NCBI RefSeq assembly: GCF_000161835.1
Contig: NZ_GG697169.2
Span: 2,732,575 to 2,796,574 of the forward strand
Origin: Thalassobium sp. R2A62
GTDB taxonomy: Bacteria > Pseudomonadota > Alphaproteobacteria > Rhodobacterales > Rhodobacteraceae
Direction: 5' to 3'
Length of the DNA stretch: 64,000 nucleotides
Shown one piece after another: positions 18,046-25,667 of this stretch; position 1 is the first letter of the stretch; the number at the start of each line of letters is the position of its first letter. A model generated the notes under the pieces. It searched no databases, was not told where the DNA came from, and saw only the letters and a program-made list of their open reading frames with translations. Position numbers and translations under genes: made by a program.

Positions 18046-18401
18046 CCGGACTGCCAGTTCTTGGATTGGTTCGGCAGGAACGCTTCGACCGCAGCGCTCG
18101 CAATAACGATGACGTTGCCGTTGTCTGGGTTCGTCACATTCAATCCGCCTTTGACGGCGCTGACGCTGACACGTCCGCGCGGCAGACCCTCGGTCAGTGC
18201 ATCCAGATCCACAACGTCAGGATCGCCGACACCCACGGTCACCTGAACGCGCATTTCGTCGTGCGAAATCTCGAGCGTTTCAAACAGCGGCAGCGACGAA
18301 TGCCGGATCGCGTCTTCGATCGCGCGTTTCGCGGCCTTGGTATAATCCATGCCGTACAGGTCGTTGCCCATGCCCATCTCGATAATGATCCGCTGGTCCA
18401 T
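18042..18401 (-). CDS. Lin0512-family protein (second paralogue)
   Basis: 119 aa, a conserved hypothetical family (Lin0512) with GMGNDLYGMDYTKAAKRAIEDA at the start and a GRVSVSAVKGGLNV motif later. ATG 18401 has GGAG 6 nt upstream and overlaps the previous stop by one base; GTG 18404 is an alternative. It is a diverged tandem copy of the next gene upstream. Its place directly before bluB suggests a link to cobalamin or flavin metabolism. Function unknown. Confidence 0.85.
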   Translation of the reverse strand: MDQRIIIEMGMGNDLYGMDYTKAAKRAIEDAIRHSSLPLFETLEISHDEMRVQVTVGVGDPDVVDLDALTEGLPRGRVSVSAVKGGLNVTNPDNGNVIVIASAAVEAFLPNQSKNWQSG

Positions 18402-18742
18402 CACACGCGCTCCATCTCAAAGGCGACCGAGATCGCGACATTGGCAATGATGGTCGGCTCACCGTCAGGGCGCGGAATGTTCAGCCCGCCCTCGACAACC
18501 GACACGCTGACATTGCCGTAGGGGAACACGTCCGACAGCACAGATGCATCCACGGCATCCGGTTCCTGAACGCCGACTTCCAGAAGGATTTGCATCGCCT
18601 CTTTTTCGAACCCAAAGACTTCGGCCATGTTGATCGAATTGTGCCATAGCGCGTCTTGCACGGCGCGTTTGGCCGCACCCGTATAATCACGCTGCCGCAG
18701 CGATGTTCCCATCCCAAATTCTGTCAAAACCCGCTTGGCCAT
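18401..18742 (-). CDS. Lin0512-family protein (first paralogue)
   Basis: 113 aa, paralogous to its downstream neighbour: FGMGTSLRQRDYTGAAKRAVQDALWHNSI aligns with the same region there, and GNVSVSVVEGGLNI matches GRVSVSAVKGGLNV. ATG 18742 has GGAG 6 nt upstream; the earlier TTG at 18754 lies on the ribosome site itself. First gene of the Lin0512-Lin0512-bluB operon. The two copies could form a heteromer; that is inference. Confidence 0.85.
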   Translation of the reverse strand: MAKRVLTEFGMGTSLRQRDYTGAAKRAVQDALWHNSINMAEVFGFEKEAMQILLEVGVQEPDAVDASVLSDVFPYGNVSVSVVEGGLNIPRPDGEPTIIANVAISVAFEMERV

Positions 18743-18779
18743 TCTGATCTCCAATCCCGTTCCCAGCCGTTATGAACCA

Positions 18780-18796
18780 TGCCTTTGCCAAAGGCA
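18780..18796. promoter_or_regulatory. Inverted repeat in the Lin0512-bluB leader
   Basis: TGCCTTT-GCC-AAAGGCA, a perfect 7-3-7 inverted repeat 38 nt upstream of the first Lin0512 ATG. No U-tract follows on the minus strand, so an operator or leader hairpin is more likely than a terminator. Confidence 0.4.
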
Positions 18797-18862
18797 AAAC
18801 CCCGCGTCAGGCGCTCTCACTGCCAAGGATTTGAAAAATCAGCAAAAAACCGCCATCGACCC

Positions 18863-18918
18863 TTAACAAACCGTTAACGAAATCTTAACCGCGATTTCGC
18901 ACATTAACCTTTGGTTAA
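18863..18918. promoter_or_regulatory. Cluster of three CtrA-type boxes (TTAA-N7-TTAA)
   Basis: TTAACAAACCGTTAAC (18863-18878), TTAACGAAATCTTAACC (18874-18890) and TTAACCTTTGGTTAA (18904-18918) each match TTAA-N7-TTAA, the binding pattern of the alphaproteobacterial cell-cycle regulator CtrA. The first two share a half-site, giving TTAAC at exact 11-bp steps. They lie 120-175 nt upstream of the Lin0512-bluB operon. Binding is inferred from the pattern only. Confidence 0.55.
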
Positions 18919-19029
18919 AACTTGCAACATTTTGGATTGCGCGACCGTGCGCACACCAAAATCAAATTATGCAAAATACATAAAACAGATCTGAAAATTA
19001 CACAAAATACGGCAAAGAACGGTCGCCTT

Positions 19030-19044
19030 AACGAACAATTCGTT
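19030..19044. promoter_or_regulatory. 15-bp palindrome downstream of cobO
   Basis: AACGAA-CAA-TTCGTT, a perfect 6-3-6 inverted repeat 22 nt past the cobO stop in AT-rich DNA. No U-tract. It could be an operator or a weak transcript end. Confidence 0.3.
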
Positions 19045-19065
19045 CACCGTTTCAGATTTGGTTAA

Positions 19066-19674
19066 TCAGAATTCCACGCCGATCTGCGCCTTGATCCCAG
19101 ACCGGAACGGATGCTTGACCAGTTCCATCTCAGTGACCAGGTCCGCATGTTCGATCAGGTCGGCATGGGCGTTGCGCCCCGTCAGAACCACATGGGTCAT
19201 TTCGGGTTTTTCGTCGCGCAAGAACGCCACCACTTCTGCCGCGTCGACATAGTCATAGCGAATGGCGATGTTGATTTCGTCCAGCAAAACCATGTGGTTG
19301 GTGGGATCACGAATCAGGTCTTTGGCTTGGGCCCATGCGGCCTGTGCCATCTCTGTGTCACGGCTCTTGTCTTGCGTTTCCCACGTAAAGCCTTCGCCCA
19401 TGGTGTGGAACGCACAAGTATCTGTAAATTTTGATAAAATCAGGTCTCTTTCGCCGGTGGACATGCCGCCTTTGATGAACTGGACGACCGCACATTTCAT
19501 GTCATGCGCGACGCATCTAAAGATCATTCCAAACGCTGCCGAAGACTTGCCCTTGCCCTTGCCCGTATGGACAATCACTAGGCCTTTCTTGTCGGTCTTG
19601 GTCGCCATGATCTTGTCCCGCGCGGCCTTTTTCTTGGCCATTTTCATCGCGTGGCGGTCTGTATCCTCGGTCAT
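19066..19674 (-). CDS. cobO: Cob(I)yrinic acid a,c-diamide adenosyltransferase
   Basis: 202 aa, CobO/BtuR-type corrinoid adenosyltransferase, transferring the 5'-deoxyadenosyl group from ATP to Co(I). The P-loop is TGKGKGKSSAAFG (about residues 37-49), followed by VQFIKGG and the LLDEINIAIRY motif. GGAG lies 7 nt before the ATG. The first ~25 residues are a basic extension typical of CobO. It is monocistronic as far as visible, with CtrA-type boxes beyond its 3' end. Confidence 0.95.
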   Translation of the reverse strand: MTEDTDRHAMKMAKKKAARDKIMATKTDKKGLVIVHTGKGKGKSSAAFGMIFRCVAHDMKCAVVQFIKGGMSTGERDLILSKFTDTCAFHTMGEGFTWETQDKSRDTEMAQAAWAQAKDLIRDPTNHMVLLDEINIAIRYDYVDAAEVVAFLRDEKPEMTHVVLTGRNAHADLIEHADLVTEMELVKHPFRSGIKAQIGVEF

Positions 19675-19748
19675 CGAAAATCTCCGTTTTTGCTGACATT
19701 GAGATGACCCAATGCCAAGACAAAACGCAATCGGAATCCGAGGTAAAA

Positions 19749-19793
19749 GGAAAATCGACCGGTAGGTTGGTATTTGGGGAACCTACCGGTCGA
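19749..19793 (-). terminator. Strong 14-bp hairpin with U-tract, upstream of cobO
   Basis: Perfect inverted repeat TCGACCGGTAGGTT (19755-19768) / AACCTACCGGTCGA (19780-19793) with an 11-nt loop. Read on the minus strand it is followed by TTTT, so it looks like an intrinsic terminator 80 nt before cobO. The transcript it would end is not obvious: a small open frame ends at 19898, or a leader or sRNA may be involved. Confidence 0.6.
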
Positions 19794-19897
19794 ACGCGTC
19801 GCCTGCCAGCTGACGCGAGAGTGGGCCTACAGAACTGACGGGGATAGACAGTTAGCTCTTGGCCGTCCCTGAGCATGGGCGGAGTGCAACATGTTCA
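19794..19897. other. Noncoding stretch between the hairpin and the small minus-strand ORF
   Basis: No gene is apparent. Together with 19675-19754 and 20156-20467 it forms a gene-poor, palindrome-rich stretch of about 800 nt between cobO and the LysR gene. Confidence 0.4.
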
Positions 19898-20155
19898 TTA
19901 GGATCTTGGTAATCTGTGGACTGAATAATGCCGCTGGCGAAAACGGCGGTTATCCGAAAGGCGCTTTGGAAGGATTTGGCGTCCCCACTTTGGCATCGTC
20001 AAAATTGTTAAATAAACACCGCTTACTAAAATTGGGCTGTAATTCAGCTCGATCATGATGCCTGCTATGGCGTGCCCCGCAAAAAGGATTAAAATGATCC
20101 CGGTGGGCAATCCGCGCCGATCGCTGTCTTCTTGGTATGACATGGTCGGAGGCAT
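19898..20155 (-). CDS. Possible small membrane protein
   Basis: 85 codons from ATG 20155, which has GGGAGA 7 nt upstream. The start MPPTMSYQEDSDRRGLPTG is followed by one or two hydrophobic segments (IILILFAGHAIAGIM; SPILVSGVYLTIL) and a basic tail. No family recognised. The ribosome site and the hydrophobic pattern argue for a gene; the unremarkable Arg-rich C-terminus argues against it. The strong hairpin 105 nt downstream could be its terminator. Confidence 0.35.
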   Translation of the reverse strand: MPPTMSYQEDSDRRGLPTGIILILFAGHAIAGIMIELNYSPILVSGVYLTILTMPKWGRQILPKRLSDNRRFRQRHYSVHRLPRS

Positions 20156-20324
20156 TTTGGTTTCTCCCGTAATGATTTTGAGCCCTATCTCGTAGCGAGC
20201 CGCAATAATTCCTGCGCACCTTCTAATGGTGGAATGTGCCATGGTGATTTACGATGTATAGTTGCGCAGTAGTGGAATTGCTTTTTTGCAGTGTGACGAT
20301 ATCGTGCTTTTTTGCGACTTCGAC

Positions 20325-20350
20325 GTATCTAATATGATATATTTAGATAC
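20325..20350. promoter_or_regulatory. AT-rich inverted repeat upstream of the LysR gene
   Basis: GTATCTAA (20325-20332) and TTAGATAC (20343-20350) form perfect 8-bp arms around a 10-nt centre. Two more palindromes lie nearby: ACGATATCGT (about 20296-20305) and CTGTCG-ACCC-CGACAG (20393-20408). Operator candidates for the LysR protein encoded from 20468. Confidence 0.45.
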
Positions 20351-20467
20351 AGCGTCATATACTTTCCGATAGCCACCTGTCCGTAATATGTTCTGTCGAC
20401 CCCGACAGTGGTTCACTAGTTTTCCGTCAAACGGTTTTTCAAAGTGTACCAAGGATATTTTTTAGGA

Positions 20468-21283
20468 ATGTACGACTGGAATAATTTTCAATACGTTCTC
20501 GCATTGAACGAAGCCGGCACGATGAAACGTGCCGCAGTATTGCTCGGGACCAATCCGACAACGGTGTCGCGCCATATCAAAAAATTGAATGATATGAGCG
20601 GCTACATGATCTTTGTTCAGGGCCAAGGTGGTGAATGGAAAATCACCGACGAAGGCAAAACTCTGCTCGAGTTGGCCAGCGATTTCCAAGAGCGCGTGGA
20701 TCGTCTCGAAGATCTACGCGAGCGTCGATCGAGACAGGAAACGATCACTATTACATCGATCGAGTTCTTGCTGACTTACTTTCTTGCACCACGTATAAAC
20801 GAGGCGATCGATTGCTATCCCGATACCTTGATCAAGCTCCGTGGATCGGACAAACGACTTAGCCTAGCTTATGGCGAGGCAGACCTCGCACTGCGGTTTG
20901 CGCGACCTGTCGAAGGGCAGCTTGTCGCGTCAAAAATCTCTGAAATGCCATTCTACTTGTGGTCAGAGACTGGGGCGCTGCCAGACGCATGGGTGGGGCT
21001 GGACGAACCTCTGGACTGGGTCCCTGAGATGCAATTGGCGCACAAGGTATTCTCTGGGCCGCCGCTCGTGCGGGTGACATCATTTGCTGCATTGGGCGAA
21101 GCCGCCGCAGCGCTTGGTATCGCGGCCGTTGGCCCCGAACGCGTTATGAGCGAAATCCCGAAACTCAAGAAAGTTGAGAGCGTTGAACCCGTCTATCGCG
21201 AAATCTGGAGCGTCATTCACGAAAACCGGCGGCATGACAAACGGCTGGCTGCGGTCCGTGAATGGGCCAAGTTGATCGTCTAA
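20468..21283 (+). CDS. LysR-family transcriptional regulator
   Basis: 271 aa. The N-terminal HTH (YVLALNEAGTMKRAAVLLG, PTTVSRHIKKL) is LysR-like, and the rest is a short effector domain beginning near residue 90. ATG 20468 is chosen because YDWNNFQYVLAL aligns with the family start; AGGA is only one base away and AAGGA about 12, so the start is uncertain, and GTG 20444 would add eight residues. It lies alone between palindrome-rich DNA and cobN, converging on cobN with interlocked stops (CTAA). Targets unknown. Confidence 0.85.
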   Translation: MYDWNNFQYVLALNEAGTMKRAAVLLGTNPTTVSRHIKKLNDMSGYMIFVQGQGGEWKITDEGKTLLELASDFQERVDRLEDLRERRSRQETITITSIEFLLTYFLAPRINEAIDCYPDTLIKLRGSDKRLSLAYGEADLALRFARPVEGQLVASKISEMPFYLWSETGALPDAWVGLDEPLDWVPEMQLAHKVFSGPPLVRVTSFAALGEAAAALGIAAVGPERVMSEIPKLKKVESVEPVYREIWSVIHENRRHDKRLAAVREWAKLIV

Positions 21284-24200
21284 GATCGCTTGGCCGTGAT
21301 TTGATCAATCCTAGCGCGAGCCGAGTTCGACCGCGGGGTCCAAAGCCCCCGATCAATCGCTTCTTGTAGCCGTTCGGCCATTTCACTCAGCGCGGTCGGG
21401 TTATGTTCTTCGATCCAGTCACGGACCTTTTCGTCCTCGAGAAACGCGGCCTCGACTAAATCAAAATGGTGATTCTTGACCGCACCAGTCGTCGCTGCAA
21501 AAGCGAACAGATAATCCAACGACGCGGCCATTTCGAACGCGCCCTTGTAGCCGTGACGCATGACGCCATCGATCCACTTTGGGTTCACAACGCGGGACCG
21601 CACGACGCGTCCGATTTCATCGTCCAACGTGCGGATCACAGGTCGTTCGGGACGGCTATGGTCATTGTGATAAATTGGCCTGTCGCGCCCTTGCAGGGCT
21701 GAAATTGCGGCGGCTGCTCCACCCTCGAACTGATAGTAGTCGTCGGAATCCAAAATATCATGTTCGCGGTTGTCTTGGTTTTGAACAATCGCTTCTGCTT
21801 GACCCAATCGCGCCTCAAATTCGTCGCGATGAAACACCCCTTCGCCACCTGCACCATAGGCATAGCTGCCCCATTCTAGGTAGGCTTCGGCGAGGTCGGA
21901 TTTGTCGCCCCATAATCGTTCGTCAATCATCGCCTGTAAACCCGCGCCATAGGCACCGGGTTTGGACCCGAATACCCGCGACATCTGACCTTCGGCACGG
22001 GCTCGTGCAGCGGCGGGGTTTTGATCGTCAGGTTCGTCCAGCGCCATGACGGCCCGCGCCGCACTGTCGACCAACGCGATTAACTGGGGGAAGGCATCGC
22101 GGAAAAAGCCAGAGACGCGCAAGGTCACATCCACACGAGGCCGCCCCAACACACCCGATGGCAAAATCTCAAAGCCTGTGACGCGGCGATTGGCGCTGTC
22201 CCATTTAGGTTTGACGCCCATGAGCGCGAGACATTGCGCGATGTCATCGCCACCCGTGCGCATGTTCGCAGTGCCCCAAGCATTGACCAGCATCGTGCGG
22301 GGCCAGTCACCGTGATCTTGGAGATGCTTTTCAATCAACAAATTGGCTGACTTCCAACCCAACGCCCATGCCGTTGGCGTCGGCACGGCGCGGCTATCGA
22401 CAGAAAAGAAATTGCGCCCAGTTGGCAAAACATCAAGCCGCCCGCGTGTGGGCGCGCCCGACGGGGCCGGGGCTATGAACTGCCCTGCAAGAGCGGTGAG
22501 AAGCCCCGCAGCTTCGGACCCGCCGCAGGCTCTGACAGTTGGGCGGATCGTCGTCTCTATGTGGTCTAAGACCTGCTGGCTGGCTGCACCCGTGGCTGGG
22601 ATCAACCGATCCAAATGGGCAATGGCCAATAGCTCTAACCGTTCAACAGTGTCACCATTTGTGCGCCATGTGTCATCGGTCAAATCGGACAAGACTTGCG
22701 GGCGTGGGCCATCCCAGGTTCCAGACATTTCACAATCAAGCGGGTCAAACCCAAGAGACAGGTCATCGGCCATGGCACGTAACAGCGACGCGTCTACGCC
22801 GGTTCCGTCCCCGCGTGGCACACGCGCCAGAGCGATGCTCAGATCCCGTTCCAGACGTCCATCGGGCGAAAGTCCAAAGACATGAAGGCCGTCCCGAATT
22901 TGCGCCTCTTTCAGGTCACACAGATAGGCGTCTAGCTTGGCCAAATCACGGTATTCGTCGCCAGTGTCCATGCCAACGTCGGCGGCCAACCCCGTCGCTG
23001 ACGTGAGCGAGAAAATCTCGCGACGCAGGTGTTCGATACGCCGTGGATCAATGCCAGCGGCCTCGTAGTATTCGTCGACCAACGCTTCGAGATCGCGCAG
23101 CGGGCCATAGGTCTCGGCGCGGGTCAGCGGTGGGGTCAGGTGATCGACGATGACCGCCTGCGCACGACGTTTCGCCTGTGTGCCTTCGCCGGGGTCATTG
23201 ACGATAAAGGGATAGACATGGGGCATCGGCCCAAGCACCGCCTCGGGGAGGCAGGTCTCAGACAGCGCCAACGCTTTGCCAGGCAACCATTCAAGATTGC
23301 CGTGCTTGCCCATGTGCACCACCGCGTGGGCACCCCAATGGTGTCTGATCCAAAAATAGAACGCGAGATAGTTGTGCGGTGGGACGAGGTCCGGACAGTG
23401 GTAGGTCTCGGTCGGATCAATGTTATAGCCGCGTGCAGGTTGCAGCCCGACAATGGCGTTGCCGAACTTGAGGATCGACAGTTTGATGCCATCCCCATCG
23501 ACAAATGGATCATCTGCCGCATTGCCCCAACGCTCGGTGATCTGTTGTTTGACGTCCCAAGGGAGCGCGTCGAAATACTGTTGGTACAGCTCTAGTAATA
23601 GCGCTTCGCCACCTGTCCGGTCCGCCCGATCCGTCAGCCAGTTCGTTGGCCCCGCGATCACGCGTTTCATCAATGCATCGCTGTCGGCTGGGACGTCACC
23701 GATTGCATAGCCCTCTGCCGCCAACAGGCCCAAAGCATGGACCGTTGCCGCAGGGGTATCTAGGCCGACGCCATTGGCGAGACGCCCGTCTTTGTTCGGA
23801 TAGTTCGCGAGGATCAATGCGACCTTGCGATCTGTGGTTTCGGTCGTTCTGAGCCGTGCCCAATTGGCTGCGAGATCGGCGACAAAGTCGATGCGGTTCC
23901 CGTGGGCCTGATAGCTGGCGATCGCGCATTCTGTTGCTTCGTCGAAATAGGCTTCGCCCTTAAAGCTGATTGCGCGCGACAGGATACGACCGTCCACTTC
24001 GGGCAGGGCCACGTTCATAGCGATGTCGCGGGCTGATAGACTGTTTAACCCGTCTTCCCATGTCGATTGGGTGCCAGCGGCAAGCACGGTTTGAAAGACG
24101 GGCGCCTTGTTCGCTGAGGCGTGTGTCAGCGGGTTCGCGGGACCGGTGTCGCCCGCATGGGGCGAACCTACTGCAAAGCTGGTGGCGTTTAGGATCACGC

Positions 24201-24975
24201 TGGGCGGCGCGGCAGTGAACAACTGTTCTAGGGTCGCCTGCGAAACCGGATCTTTGAGCGAGGCCGCAAAAATCGGCAGCGGGTTCAATCCTCGCTTTAG
24301 AAGCGCCTTGGTCATCCGGTTGATCGGGTTTAGTCCCGCGCCTTGGACGAGCGCGCGGTAGAATACCAGCGGCACAATTGGCGCGCCGTCGGTCCATGCT
24401 GCCTGAGCTGTGGTCAGATCACTGACCCCAGCACCGGGCCAATAGACACCAGCACGCAAGAGCGGGCTCGCTGCAGGCGGGCGTTCGGTGCCCTGCACCA
24501 TCGCGCGGGCGTAGGTCAAAAACTGGGTTGCGTTGTCGGGGCCACCCTCGACCAAATAGGCCCAGAGCGCGTCGTAGTCCGCGTCGGACACCGATGACAG
24601 GCTGCGCAATTCATCGTCGGGTTTGTCGTCACCCGGCAGGAACGCGACAGGGACATTACACGCATGCAGCGTCGCGGAATATTGCGCCAATCCGTATTTC
24701 CAGTAGCCCGATCCGCCGAGCACACGCACGATCACCAGTTCGGATTTATCGGCACAGTTTTCGAGATGCAGATCAACCGACATCGGATGTTGCAAATACA
24801 TCATGCTGGCCAACCGCAACGTTGGCGGGGCGTCCATTTCTGATCGCGCTTGGGACAATGCAGCAAGCTCGGTATCAGCCGCACTGATGAACACGACTTG
24901 GGCAGGTGTTTGACCTAGATCAATAGGTTCTGATCCATCGTCGATTTGACCCGGTGTGGCGGCAAGAAGATGCAT
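21280..24975 (-). CDS. cobN: Cobaltochelatase subunit CobN
   Basis: 1231 aa, the large subunit of the ATP-dependent aerobic cobaltochelatase (CobN-CobS-CobT) that inserts Co2+ into hydrogenobyrinic acid a,c-diamide. Homologous to the Mg-chelatase H subunit; recognisable features are YNIDPTETYHCPDLVPPHNY near the middle, HMGKHGNLEWLPGKA, and WGTANMRTGGDDIAQCL in the C-terminal third. Length fits the family. It follows cobW and a GNAT gene on the same strand, behind a cobalamin riboswitch. CobS and CobT are not in the window. Confidence 0.96.
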   Translation of the reverse strand: MHLLAATPGQIDDGSEPIDLGQTPAQVVFISAADTELAALSQARSEMDAPPTLRLASMMYLQHPMSVDLHLENCADKSELVIVRVLGGSGYWKYGLAQYSATLHACNVPVAFLPGDDKPDDELRSLSSVSDADYDALWAYLVEGGPDNATQFLTYARAMVQGTERPPAASPLLRAGVYWPGAGVSDLTTAQAAWTDGAPIVPLVFYRALVQGAGLNPINRMTKALLKRGLNPLPIFAASLKDPVSQATLEQLFTAAPPSVILNATSFAVGSPHAGDTGPANPLTHASANKAPVFQTVLAAGTQSTWEDGLNSLSARDIAMNVALPEVDGRILSRAISFKGEAYFDEATECAIASYQAHGNRIDFVADLAANWARLRTTETTDRKVALILANYPNKDGRLANGVGLDTPAATVHALGLLAAEGYAIGDVPADSDALMKRVIAGPTNWLTDRADRTGGEALLLELYQQYFDALPWDVKQQITERWGNAADDPFVDGDGIKLSILKFGNAIVGLQPARGYNIDPTETYHCPDLVPPHNYLAFYFWIRHHWGAHAVVHMGKHGNLEWLPGKALALSETCLPEAVLGPMPHVYPFIVNDPGEGTQAKRRAQAVIVDHLTPPLTRAETYGPLRDLEALVDEYYEAAGIDPRRIEHLRREIFSLTSATGLAADVGMDTGDEYRDLAKLDAYLCDLKEAQIRDGLHVFGLSPDGRLERDLSIALARVPRGDGTGVDASLLRAMADDLSLGFDPLDCEMSGTWDGPRPQVLSDLTDDTWRTNGDTVERLELLAIAHLDRLIPATGAASQQVLDHIETTIRPTVRACGGSEAAGLLTALAGQFIAPAPSGAPTRGRLDVLPTGRNFFSVDSRAVPTPTAWALGWKSANLLIEKHLQDHGDWPRTMLVNAWGTANMRTGGDDIAQCLALMGVKPKWDSANRRVTGFEILPSGVLGRPRVDVTLRVSGFFRDAFPQLIALVDSAARAVMALDEPDDQNPAAARARAEGQMSRVFGSKPGAYGAGLQAMIDERLWGDKSDLAEAYLEWGSYAYGAGGEGVFHRDEFEARLGQAEAIVQNQDNREHDILDSDDYYQFEGGAAAAISALQGRDRPIYHNDHSRPERPVIRTLDDEIGRVVRSRVVNPKWIDGVMRHGYKGAFEMAASLDYLFAFAATTGAVKNHHFDLVEAAFLEDEKVRDWIEEHNPTALSEMAERLQEAIDRGLWTPRSNSARARIDQITAKRS

Positions 24976-25041
24976 GAGCCGACCCTTGTGTTAGGCTGCG
25001 ATTTGCGGCACAGGCTGCGCCACACCGCTAGAGGACGAGAT

Positions 25042-25209
25042 ATGGACTACAAAGCCGCAGGCGCGCCCAAGGGCCCGAGCAAACCGCCGCGTCACCGCGA
25101 ACACAATAGCTTTGGCAGTTCGAAAAAGCCGTTTGGATCGCGTCCCGACAAGGCCGAACTGCTCGCGCGTATGAAGGCGAACGTGGAAAAGAACAAAGCG
25201 GCCAAGTAA
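25042..25209 (+). CDS. Small basic protein encoded inside the cobW-cobN interval
   Basis: 55 aa from ATG 25042, preceded by AGAGGACGAG. The sequence (DYKAAGAPKGPSKPPRHREH...) is Lys/Arg/Pro-rich and ends in a charged helix, KAELLARMKANVEKNKAAK. It lies on the plus strand in the 239-nt gap between the minus-strand GNAT gene and cobN, so any cobW-cobN read-through transcript would be antisense to it. No family recognised; coding status rests on the ribosome site and regular composition. Confidence 0.6.
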   Translation: MDYKAAGAPKGPSKPPRHREHNSFGSSKKPFGSRPDKAELLARMKANVEKNKAAK

Positions 25210-25214
25210 CGGGA

Positions 25215-25667
25215 TCACAAGACGCGTTCCATAAAGATGCTGCTGTTAGCCTCGACGTAGTCGCCAAAGACGCCGCAGTCGGTAAACCCGTGGCGGCGGT
25301 AGAGTTTGTGCGCCGCATATAGAACGTTGCCGGTCTCTAATTTCATTGTCGCCAACCCAAGCGCGCGCGCCTCGTCGATCAGCCCGGTCATTAATGCGTC
25401 CGCCGCACCAGAGCCGCGGGCATCCTCGGATACGAACATCGACTTCACCTCGCCGTAGTCACCTTTGTTGGCGAGCGCTGCGGTGCCAATGATAGTGCCG
25501 TCGCGTTTGGCCACGAGAAACGAAATGTCGGGCGAGACCAACGCGTCAACCTCGAGGTAATAGTTGTCCTCTGGTGGAAAGAGGCTTTCCATCAATGCAT
25601 GGCTGGCTTGTAGCAGGGCGGTGGCCTGTGGGTGATGAGGATCACCCTTTTCGACGGTGGCGGTCAT
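25215..25667 (-). CDS. GNAT-family N-acetyltransferase
   Basis: 150 aa. The acetyl-CoA pyrophosphate loop is visible as VSEDARGSGAADALMTG (about residues 78-94), preceded by VKSMF and followed by MKLETGNVLYAAHKLYRRHGF, as in YjgM/RimI-like GNATs. Its start overlaps the cobW stop by 4 nt (ATGA). The substrate is unknown; position in a cobalamin operon does not by itself indicate one. Confidence 0.88.
   Translation of the reverse strand: MTATVEKGDPHHPQATALLQASHALMESLFPPEDNYYLEVDALVSPDISFLVAKRDGTIIGTAALANKGDYGEVKSMFVSEDARGSGAADALMTGLIDEARALGLATMKLETGNVLYAAHKLYRRHGFTDCGVFGDYVEANSSIFMERVL

Noticed and set aside
18780-18796. TGCCTTT-GCC-AAAGGCA as a terminator of an upstream transcript
   Set aside because: The minus strand has no U-tract after it, and it sits in the leader of the Lin0512 operon. 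It is kept only as a candidate operator.
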